In this document: piece by piece, positions 1-6,173 of the stretch
How the letters are laid out: each line of letters opens with the position of its first letter
How positions within the stretch are numbered: position 1 is the stretch's first letter
Source of the DNA: an uncultured Alphaproteobacteria bacterium
Lineage (GTDB): Bacteria > Pseudomonadota > Alphaproteobacteria > RF32 > CAG-239
Reading direction: 5' to 3'
Length of the DNA: 13,831 bases
Assembly: GCA_944391355.1 (NCBI GenBank)
Contig: CALXTG010000108.1
Coordinates: forward strand, 1 to 13,831
The notes under the pieces: model-generated
The model's database searches: none
Told to the model about the DNA's origin: nothing
What the model saw: only the letters and a program-made list of their open reading frames with translations
Program-made: the position numbers and the translations under genes

Positions 1-174
1 TTCGTCTTGGTCAGCGAAAGCAAAATCTTTGTCATTCCAGTCGGGAAGAAAATAGACTTTGGCAAACTGGCAAGGCTTTGACGGGTTGGGTGTGTGAATG
101 TCAACAGAGAGGGAAGCGGCCTGAACATAAACAGCCCAGAACAAAGAAAGCAGGATAAATAATATTTTCTTCAT
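1..174 (-). CDS. Small secreted protein of unknown function (partial, runs off left edge)
   Basis: An ATG at 174-172 opens a frame that stays open for 58 codons to the window edge, so the C-terminus is missing. The N-terminus is a textbook Sec signal peptide: MKK, then a hydrophobic run ILFILLSLFWAVYV, then a likely cleavage after VQA-A or QAA-S near residues 18-20. The mature start (SLSVDIHTPNPSKPCQFAKV) has one Cys and is rich in Asp further on. A purine-rich GGGGAAG lies 5 nt upstream of the ATG, and a promoter-like pair lies further upstream (218-246). I do not recognise the family. It is transcribed in the same direction as rne and the M48 protease but lies 271 nt beyond the protease stop with a hairpin between, so it is probably a separate unit. 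Export to periplasm or outside is inferred only from the signal peptide. Confidence 0.72.
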   Translation of the reverse strand, partial: MKKILFILLSLFWAVYVQAASLSVDIHTPNPSKPCQFAKVYFLPDWNDKDFAFADQDE

Positions 175-217
175 ATTGTCTTCCCCTCAATAAACAAAGT
201 CAAAGCCTCTGTTTAAA

Positions 218-246
218 AGGATAACAAAGCGGGTTCTGAAGCTCAA
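218..246 (-). promoter_or_regulatory. Candidate promoter for the small secreted protein gene
   Basis: On the minus strand a -35-like TTGAGC (246-241) and a -10-like TATCCT (223-218) are separated by exactly 17 nt. The predicted start would fall near 211, giving a leader of about 37 nt before the ATG at 174. Each hexamer matches the sigma-70 consensus at four positions. This is pattern matching only and could be chance in AT-rich intergenic DNA. Confidence 0.3.
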
Positions 247-329
247 ACGAAACCGGCCGCAAAACCGCGGCTATTTTGGAATAGGTAAATATTTGCTTGG
301 CAAGGCTCTTTTTTCTGTCAAAAAACAGG

Positions 330-360
330 AAAAGAGTTTTTACTTGGTAAAAACTCTTTT
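330..360 (-). terminator. Probable intrinsic terminator of the rne-M48 protease unit
   Basis: This is a perfect 14-bp inverted repeat, AAAAGAGTTTTTAC and its complement, around a 3-nt loop. It lies 85 nt after the stop of the M48 protease gene in the direction of transcription and ends in CTCTTTT, followed on the minus strand by CCTGTTTTTT, a broken U-rich tail. The stem is AT-rich, so it is weaker than a typical GC-rich terminator, and its symmetry means it could act on both strands. The arm at 330-336 can also pair with 306-318 (see findings). Confidence 0.5.
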
Positions 361-445
361 CCGGGTTCATCATCAAAGCAAAGCTTTAATCATCAACCAC
401 CTTTGATATAATCTTTTCTTCCCCGGTTTCAGTAGATAATTGGTT

Positions 446-1816
446 CTATTTTTCCAATTCGCTGAGGCGGGACAGCAAGTCTTGGGTTTTTATTTTCAAC
501 TGCTTGTTGGCGCCTGATTTTCTCAGAGCCTGATTAGCCTGTTGTTTGGCCGTATCAAAAGCGCCGATTCGTATGCTGTATTCAGCGGCGGCATAAGCAG
601 CATAAGCGTCATCGCCTTTCAATCCGTAAGCGCGGGAAAGCAGCAGCCAGGCAAATCCGCTCGGTTTTCTGATCAGAGATTTATGCAGAATATTAATGGC
701 TTCCTGAATTTCTTGTGCCGATGGATTATCCTCCAAAATTGTCTGTGCATAGCTGGCCTGTAACAAAGCAGAGGCCGGCAGCAGTTTGACGGCCTCCTTA
801 TATTCTGCTTTGGCGGCTTTAATTTCTCCGGTTTCTAAATATATCTGCGCCTTCACTTCCCGAAAAAACGGATTTTTCGGCTCCTCTTTAATAAGGCCGT
901 CAATCAGTTGTAAAGCCTGTTTAAATTGCAGCATTTTAAAATAGGCGATTGCCTGAGCATAACGGGCAGGAACGGATTTATTGCCGAGAGGATATTTCCG
1001 AAAAGTATTTTTCGGCGCTTCCAAATAAGCGAAAAGCTTGGCTTGGACCCGGGAAAATTCGCCGTCCGATTTATTATTCCGCTGATAAGGCGAATTTCGC
1101 ACCGCATTTTCTAAAAATGAAATTCTTTCGCGTGTGACCGGATGTGTTCTAAAATAAGGGGTTTCTTCAATGCCGTTCAGGGTATTCTGCCGTGAAATAC
1201 GTTTCATAAAAGCCAAAATTCCCGCCGGAGACTGACCGGTTTTGTTCAGAAGATTTACCGCCGCTTCATCGGCGCTGCGTTCTTCGCCGGTTTGATAAAT
1301 TGTCATATTGGTAATTGCCGAACTCTGCGAGCCCAAAGCTATGGCTACGGCCACATCGCTGCGGCCGGTCAGAAGAGCGGCCGCTCCCGCCGCAATCGTT
1401 GAGGCTAACGTCGCTTCGCTTAAGCCCTGGGCCTTCAGCTTCATCCGCATGATATGTCCGCCCTGAATATGTCCCGTTTCATGGGCGATTACTCCCGATA
1501 ACTCGTCGGCGCTTCCTGCATTGATAATGGTTCCGGTATGAATAAACAGATTATTCCCGTCTCCGACAAAAGCATTCAGGCTCGGATCGTTGACAATATA
1601 AATATTATTGCTGTCATAGCGAACCCCGGCCGCCTTGAACAGCGGTTGAATAATCTTCTGCAGAAATATCTCGCTTTCATCGTCGGAAATAATGTTAAGC
1701 GCAAAAGCCTCAAAAGCGTAAAGCCAAAAGGCTGATACCAGCAAAATGCCGGATATCAGCCTTTTTACGTTAAAATTTATCAGGAATGTTTTTAACCGAT
1801 AATTTTTTTCCACCAC
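446..1816 (-). CDS. Secreted M48 family metalloprotease with TPR-like C-terminus (BepA/YfgC-like)
   Basis: This is a zinc metalloprotease, probably periplasmic, of the group that clears or matures misassembled outer membrane proteins. A hydrophobic segment (about residues 19-38) ending in FEAFA-L reads as a signal peptide. The M48 domain (about 45-245) carries the zinc motif HETGH (H112, E113, H116), the downstream EERSAD in which E179 should be the third ligand, and the family motif THPVTRERI near 224-232. Residues from about 255 to 456 are helical repeats rich in Ala, Leu and Tyr, consistent with TPRs as in BepA. The start is a GTG at 1816 (a second GTG follows at 1813). It lies inside the last codons of rne, with a 25-nt overlap and an AAGGA upstream. 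No ATG precedes the signal segment, so a GTG start is the only sensible choice. The overlap implies translational coupling to rne. The substrate is not deducible. Confidence 0.92.
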   Translation of the reverse strand: MVEKNYRLKTFLINFNVKRLISGILLVSAFWLYAFEAFALNIISDDESEIFLQKIIQPLFKAAGVRYDSNNIYIVNDPSLNAFVGDGNNLFIHTGTIINAGSADELSGVIAHETGHIQGGHIMRMKLKAQGLSEATLASTIAAGAAALLTGRSDVAVAIALGSQSSAITNMTIYQTGEERSADEAAVNLLNKTGQSPAGILAFMKRISRQNTLNGIEETPYFRTHPVTRERISFLENAVRNSPYQRNNKSDGEFSRVQAKLFAYLEAPKNTFRKYPLGNKSVPARYAQAIAYFKMLQFKQALQLIDGLIKEEPKNPFFREVKAQIYLETGEIKAAKAEYKEAVKLLPASALLQASYAQTILEDNPSAQEIQEAINILHKSLIRKPSGFAWLLLSRAYGLKGDDAYAAYAAAEYSIRIGAFDTAKQQANQALRKSGANKQLKIKTQDLLSRLSELEK

Positions 1817-4296
1817 GCGGTTTTTTCCTTCTTTTCTTCACCTTCGCTGTTTGCAGAAGATGTAGTATCTTCGTGGCTGTTATACAATATGACGGCCTGC
1901 TGTTTTTCCTTTACCGGCTGTTCATGCGTATTGTTTTCCTGATTATTCCGGTTAAAACGTCCGTTTCGTTCGTTACGGTCGCGGCCGTTGCGCCGGTTGC
2001 GCCGATTATCGCGGCGGCCGTTGCGGCGGCGGTAATTATTGTCGTTTCCGGCCGGCTCTCCGCTTTCATTTTCCATGCCGCTTTCTTCAATAACAGTTTC
2101 TTCAAGGGAAGAAATATTTGTTTCTTCTGCCGGTTTGGGCTGTTCTTTTGCGGCTTCCGGCTCGCTTTTGACGCATTTGGTCCGTTCAATCGTATAATCG
2201 GAAATATTTTTAATGCTGTCATCGGCGCTGATGACAATTTCCATTTTATAACGATGTTCCAGAGCCACCAGATTCTGCCGTTTATGATTTAGAATATAAA
2301 GCGCGACATCGCTCGGAACCGTTACGATAACTTTTGAAGAACGATTTTTAATGCCTTCTTCTTCAATTCCGCGCAAAACCATCACCGCGCCGGATTCAAT
2401 GGTTCTGACCATGCCTTTGCCGTTGCAGCAGGGGCAGGTCTGGTAATTGCTTTCCCAAAAAGAAGAATGCATTCTTTGCCGAGAGATTTCCAGCAGGCCG
2501 AAACAGCTCATTTTACCGACCTGAATTCGCGAGCGGTCTTTTTTCAGAGCTTCTTTCATGCGTTTTTCAATCGCATGATTGTTGGCCGGCTCCTCCATAT
2601 CAATAAAATCAATAACCACCAGCCCGGCCAAATTACGCATTCTCAGCTGCCGCGCGATTTCGTCGCAGGCTTCCAGATTGGTTTTCAGAGCGGTTTCTTC
2701 CAAATCTTTTTCTTTGGTCGCGCGTCCCGAGTTGACGTCAATCGCAACCAGAGCTTCAGTCGGGTTGATTACCAAATAGCCGCCCGATTCCAGCTGAGCA
2801 GTCGCTTCATGCAGTTTGTCAAGCTGGGTTTCAACCTGAAAACGCTGGAACAACGGCATATCCGAATTGCGATAATGTTTAATTTTTTTAAGATTATGCG
2901 GCGACAGAATTTTGAAAAAGTCTTTGGCCATTTTATGGGCTTCGTCGCCGGAGACGATGATTTCCGAAATATCTTTGGTATAAATGTCGCGCAAAGCCCG
3001 TTTAATCAGATTGCCTTCTTCATGAATTAATGCCGGAGCCTTATTTCTCAGGGAATCAAGGCGGATCTGGTTCCAGGTGCGGATTAAATAGTTATAGTCG
3101 CGGACAATATCTGCTTTGCTCTTCTCTTCGCCGGCTGTACGGACAATCATTGACATATCGGTTGTCAGCGGCAGGTCATGAACAATGCCTTTTAACCGCT
3201 TGCGATCCGCCGCATTGGTAATTTTCCGCGAAACGCCGCCGCTTTTAATCCGATTCGGCATTAAAACGCAGTAACGGCCGGCCAGTGACAGATAGGTCGT
3301 CAGAGCCGCGCCTTTATTGCCGCGTTCTTCTTTGACAACCTGAACCAGCAGAATCTGCCCTTCTTTGATAACATCCTGAATATGGCTGCGGTGAAACAGT
3401 TTGCGGACTTTCATCAGCTTGCGCTGCAATTCGAAATCTATTTCGCCGTCCTCGTCGTCGTCTTCAATATCTTCATCGTTGTCATCATTCCCGGCGCTGA
3501 GCATTTCGGCTTCTTCTTTGCGGACGGAAATCTCTTCGCTGACGGTCTCTTCTTCGGTTCCGGCCGATTCGCTTAAAACTTTCAATTCCTGAGACGCAGT
3601 TTCGCCGGCTTCATTGTCTTTGTTTTTGCGGCGCGGACGGCGGTGGTTAAATCTTCTTTTGCGTTTTTGCGGCTGGGTATCTTCTTCGCCGGCGGCGGAT
3701 TCTTCGTCTGCTGCTTCGGCGTTTAAGGGGGCGGCAGTTTCCGCTTCACTGCTTTCTGCTGGAGCTTCTGCAGAAATTTCGGCTTTTTCTTCCTGCGGTG
3801 TTTCGTTCACCGAAACCTCGGCCGCGGCGACAGGGGCTTCTTCCTGAACCGGGGCTTCAACGGCCGTTGCTTCCTGCTGCACGGCCGCCTGTCCGGCTTT
3901 TAAAGCTTCTTCGGCTGCTTTGCGGGCGGCATAACGGGCGGCTTTTTCCGCGCGGATTCTTTCTCTTTCGGCCTCGCGGTCGCGCAAAGCCTGTTTTTTG
4001 TTTTCGATGATGGTGTCGACTTCTTTTTCAATCTCTGCCATTTCGGCGTCAGAAACATTATAATAGTCGGGATGAATTTCGCCGAAAGCCAAAAAACCGT
4101 GACGGTTGCCGCCGTAATCGACGAAAGCCGCCTGCAGCGAGGGCTCAACTCTCATGACTTTTGCGAGATAAATGTTGCCTTTAATTTGTTTGCGGTGCGT
4201 GGTTTCAAATTCCACATCTTCAAGTTTGTTGCCGTTTATTACGACGACCCTGGTTTCTTCGGGCTGGGTATCGTCAATCAACATTCTTTTCATCAT
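1792..4296 (-). CDS. rne: Ribonuclease E
   Basis: This is an endoribonuclease for mRNA decay and rRNA/tRNA processing and the scaffold of the degradosome. The S1 domain begins at about residue 37 (IKGNIYLAKVMRVEPSLQAAFVDYG), is interrupted by a low-complexity Ala/Glu/Lys-rich insertion (about 88-290) and resumes at about 308 (DVIKEGQILLVQVVKEERGNKGAAL). Such an insertion is typical of alphaproteobacterial RNase E. The catalytic DNase-I-like domain shows both Mg-binding aspartates, D520 in AIDVNSGRAT and D563 in VIDFIDMEEP. The zinc link is CPCC at 621-624. The C-terminal tail (about 710-834) is disordered, with an Arg/Asn-rich RNA-binding patch at 755-785 and a final TAWWKKIIG. The 834-residue length is on the short side for the class. 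Start: two adjacent ATGs at 4296 and 4293, with GGAG 11 nt upstream of the first. The gene is divergent from amiC and overlaps the protease gene at its 3' end. Confidence 0.97.
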   Translation of the reverse strand: MMKRMLIDDTQPEETRVVVINGNKLEDVEFETTHRKQIKGNIYLAKVMRVEPSLQAAFVDYGGNRHGFLAFGEIHPDYYNVSDAEMAEIEKEVDTIIENKKQALRDREAERERIRAEKAARYAARKAAEEALKAGQAAVQQEATAVEAPVQEEAPVAAAEVSVNETPQEEKAEISAEAPAESSEAETAAPLNAEAADEESAAGEEDTQPQKRKRRFNHRRPRRKNKDNEAGETASQELKVLSESAGTEEETVSEEISVRKEEAEMLSAGNDDNDEDIEDDDEDGEIDFELQRKLMKVRKLFHRSHIQDVIKEGQILLVQVVKEERGNKGAALTTYLSLAGRYCVLMPNRIKSGGVSRKITNAADRKRLKGIVHDLPLTTDMSMIVRTAGEEKSKADIVRDYNYLIRTWNQIRLDSLRNKAPALIHEEGNLIKRALRDIYTKDISEIIVSGDEAHKMAKDFFKILSPHNLKKIKHYRNSDMPLFQRFQVETQLDKLHEATAQLESGGYLVINPTEALVAIDVNSGRATKEKDLEETALKTNLEACDEIARQLRMRNLAGLVVIDFIDMEEPANNHAIEKRMKEALKKDRSRIQVGKMSCFGLLEISRQRMHSSFWESNYQTCPCCNGKGMVRTIESGAVMVLRGIEEEGIKNRSSKVIVTVPSDVALYILNHKRQNLVALEHRYKMEIVISADDSIKNISDYTIERTKCVKSEPEAAKEQPKPAEETNISSLEETVIEESGMENESGEPAGNDNNYRRRNGRRDNRRNRRNGRDRNERNGRFNRNNQENNTHEQPVKEKQQAVILYNSHEDTTSSANSEGEEKKEKTAWWKKIIG

Positions 4297-4795
4297 AATA
4301 TTTTAAACTCCGTATAGACGCCTTAAACCGGCGTTAATTTAAACATTTGCGGAGGTTTCAGAAATTCAGATACATAAATTCAAATTCCGGATTCCCGGAA
4401 ATAATGCTGCCTTATGTTATCAACAGCCTTTTGGTCTGAGACATTAGACCTTTATATTTATAATCTCTTTTGCCGGCGCAGGGACTTTTTTTGCTTAATT
4501 ATAATTTTTCCCCGCCTCTGCGGCCTGAAACTCTGCCTTATAAAACTTTTTCTTTTTTGTCATACGCTGCCGCCGTTTCGCTGTGAAAGGCCGCGTTACC
4601 CGATATTAGGTCTTGAAATCTCCTTTAAAAATCTGTAAAACAGACCTAAACCCGATACATAAACGCATATAACTGCATACAAGATATACGATTTGTTTTA
4701 AAACACAAATGAAAAATTATCGATATCGTGAGTTTTTTTATTGTTGGTTTTAACCAGTTGGTAATAAGTGTTTTGTATCATCAGAATAAGTACAA
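4297..4795. other. Divergent intergenic region between rne and amiC: leaders, palindromes, no gene
   Basis: About 0.5 kb, AT-rich, probably holding the rne 5' leader and the amiC promoter. Visible elements are: TTCCGG-ATTC-CCGGAA (4385-4400); GGTCT/AGACC (4433-4450); AGGTCT/AGACCT (4608-4647) enclosing TCTGT-AAA-ACAGA, which on the minus strand is followed by TTTTT; ATTTGT/ACAAAT (4691-4710) around the perfect palindrome GTTTTAAAAC; CGATATCG (4721-4728) followed by a T7 run; and TGGTT-TT-AACCA (4745-4756). On the plus strand TTGAAA (4613-4618) and TAAAAC (4636-4641) are 17 nt apart and could be a promoter toward amiC. On the minus strand I see no clear -35/-10 pair for rne. Long structured rne leaders are known to mediate autoregulation in enterobacteria. 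Whether this one does so is open. Open frames here (for example 4414-4638) lack a ribosome site and look random. Confidence 0.45.
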
Positions 4796-4810
4796 TTGGG
4801 TAAAGAGCAG

Positions 4811-6076
4811 ATGATGATTGGTTTTTGCCGCAAAGCATATCAGAGCATAACAGGACAGATTCGTAAGATTCTGCCCGCTTTCCTGCTGCTGTTTTTCAGC
4901 TTGTCTGTTGTCGGCTCTGCCGCGGCGGCGGAGGGAATCAGTTCACTGCGGATCGGGCAGGGGATCGGCAATGTTCGTCTGGTGCTCGATTCTGACTGTG
5001 CGTTTGACTATAAGGTTTTTCTGCTCAACAGTCCCAAACGGCTGGTCATTGATACCCGCAATGTCCGGGTCAGCGGCGCGATTGAAAATTTTGTAGATAA
5101 AAATAATCTGATCTCCGGAACCAGGCTCGGCAATGTCGGCGATGGGTCAACCCGGATAGTTTTTGATTTGCAGAAACCTGCCGTTATCAAAAAGGCTTTT
5201 ATGCTACCGCCGCAAAGCAGCTTCGGTTATCGTTTCGTCGTGGATATAGAAATTGCTTCTGAGCGTGAATTTGCCGCAAAGGTCGGCAATGACCATGCCT
5301 TCACGACCGACAGTTATCAGACCAAGGTCGCGGCCAAGAAAACCGCGGCTAAACCTCAGGCAAAGAATGAACGCAAGAATACCCGCAAGGTCATTGTTCT
5401 TGATCCCGGCCACGGCGGCAAAGACCCCGGCGCCATCGGCTATTCCGGCGTATATGAAAAACACCTGACTCTGGCTATGGCTAAGGAACTTAAAGCTGAG
5501 CTCGAAAAAGACGGGAATTATAAAGTCTATCTGACCCGCAGTACCGATATATTTATTCCGCTGCGCGAACGGGTAAAAATTGCCCGCCGTCATAAAGCCG
5601 ATTTATTCCTTTCCATTCATGCCGACAGCATCCGCAACCGCAGTACCAAAGGCCTTTCGGTTTACACTTTGTCAGAAACCGCTTCCGATAAGGAGGCCGC
5701 CGCTTTGGCCGAACGCGAAAATAAAGCCGATGTAATTGCCGGTCTGGACTTCTCGGATCATACCAAAGAAGTTGCCGATATTCTGATTAATCTGGCGCAG
5801 CGTGAAACCATGAACCGTTCCTCGGAATTTGCGACTTTTATGGTTCAGGAAATGAAAAAGTCTGTCAAACTGGTTGACAATACGCACCGTTTTGCCGGCT
5901 TCGCCGTGTTAAAGGCGCCTGATGTGCCGTCGGTTCTGCTGGAAATGGGATATCTCTCCAACAGCAGCGAAGAACGTCTGCTCAAACAAAAGAGTTATCG
6001 TAAAAAACTGGCGACTTCCGCCGGCCGCGCGATTGATAATTTCTTTGACAATATGCAGCACGCTTCCCTCTTTTAA
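4811..6076 (+). CDS. amiC: Periplasmic N-acetylmuramoyl-L-alanine amidase (AMIN + Amidase_3)
   Basis: This enzyme cleaves the bond between muramic acid and L-Ala in peptidoglycan, splitting septal wall during cell separation. Numbering is from the ATG at 4811 (421 aa). A signal peptide spans about 17-40, ending in SAAAA-E. An AMIN domain (about 42-150, GISSLRIGQG, RLVIDTRNV) should target it to septal peptidoglycan. A Lys/Ala linker follows (about 172-192). The Amidase_3 domain (about 194-417) shows zinc ligands H201 (DPGHGG), E216 (YEKHLTL) and H270 (SIHAD), and the catalytic E378 (LLEMGYLSN). The stretch at about 289-340 (ASDKEAAALAERENKAD...) matches the helical insert that autoinhibits AmiA/B/C and needs an EnvC/NlpD-type activator. 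Start: the frame extends upstream to a TTG at 4796, but ATGs at 4811 and 4814 follow an AAAGAG and fit better. 97 nt separate it from mrcA. Confidence 0.95.
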   Translation: MMIGFCRKAYQSITGQIRKILPAFLLLFFSLSVVGSAAAAEGISSLRIGQGIGNVRLVLDSDCAFDYKVFLLNSPKRLVIDTRNVRVSGAIENFVDKNNLISGTRLGNVGDGSTRIVFDLQKPAVIKKAFMLPPQSSFGYRFVVDIEIASEREFAAKVGNDHAFTTDSYQTKVAAKKTAAKPQAKNERKNTRKVIVLDPGHGGKDPGAIGYSGVYEKHLTLAMAKELKAELEKDGNYKVYLTRSTDIFIPLRERVKIARRHKADLFLSIHADSIRNRSTKGLSVYTLSETASDKEAAALAERENKADVIAGLDFSDHTKEVADILINLAQRETMNRSSEFATFMVQEMKKSVKLVDNTHRFAGFAVLKAPDVPSVLLEMGYLSNSSEERLLKQKSYRKKLATSAGRAIDNFFDNMQHASLF

Positions 6077-6173
6077 AAATTTATGATAAAACGCAAATTT
6101 ATTTGGCTTTTAAAATAAATTGTACTAAAAGAGTAACCTATACGTATAAAATCATTTTTTTCTTGAGTCGAAA
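6077..6173 (+). other. amiC-mrcA spacer with AT-only hairpin and weak promoter-like sequence
   Basis: AATTTATTT (6096-6104) and AAATAAATT (6113-6121) form a perfect but purely AT stem of 9 bp with an 8-nt loop, too weak to call a terminator. Immediately after it TTGTAC (6120-6125) and TATAAA (6145-6150) are 19 nt apart, a longer than ideal spacing for a sigma-70 promoter. TATACGTATA (6139-6148) is a perfect 10-bp palindrome overlapping the -10-like element. An internal promoter for the mrcA-prfB unit is therefore possible but not shown. Confidence 0.25.

Noticed and set aside
1786..2292. 168-codon plus-strand frame opposite the 3' end of rne
   Set aside because: It is antisense to clearly coding RNase E sequence. 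Its Ala/Val/Ile-rich stretch is the reverse of the Arg/Asn-rich tail codons.
3420..3850. Repetitive GAA/TTC- and GCC-rich stretch in rne suggestive of a DNA repeat
   Set aside because: It is codon-level low complexity from Glu/Ala runs in the RNase E insertion. There is no regular repeat unit, and the frame is intact.
4414..4638. 74-codon plus-strand frame in the rne/amiC intergenic region
   Set aside because: No ribosome site before the ATG, composition rich in Cys, Phe and Leu typical of translated AT-rich noncoding DNA, and no recognisable motif.
6096..6121. Terminator after amiC
   Set aside because: The stem is entirely A-T and no T run follows directly. It is too weak to support a terminator call.
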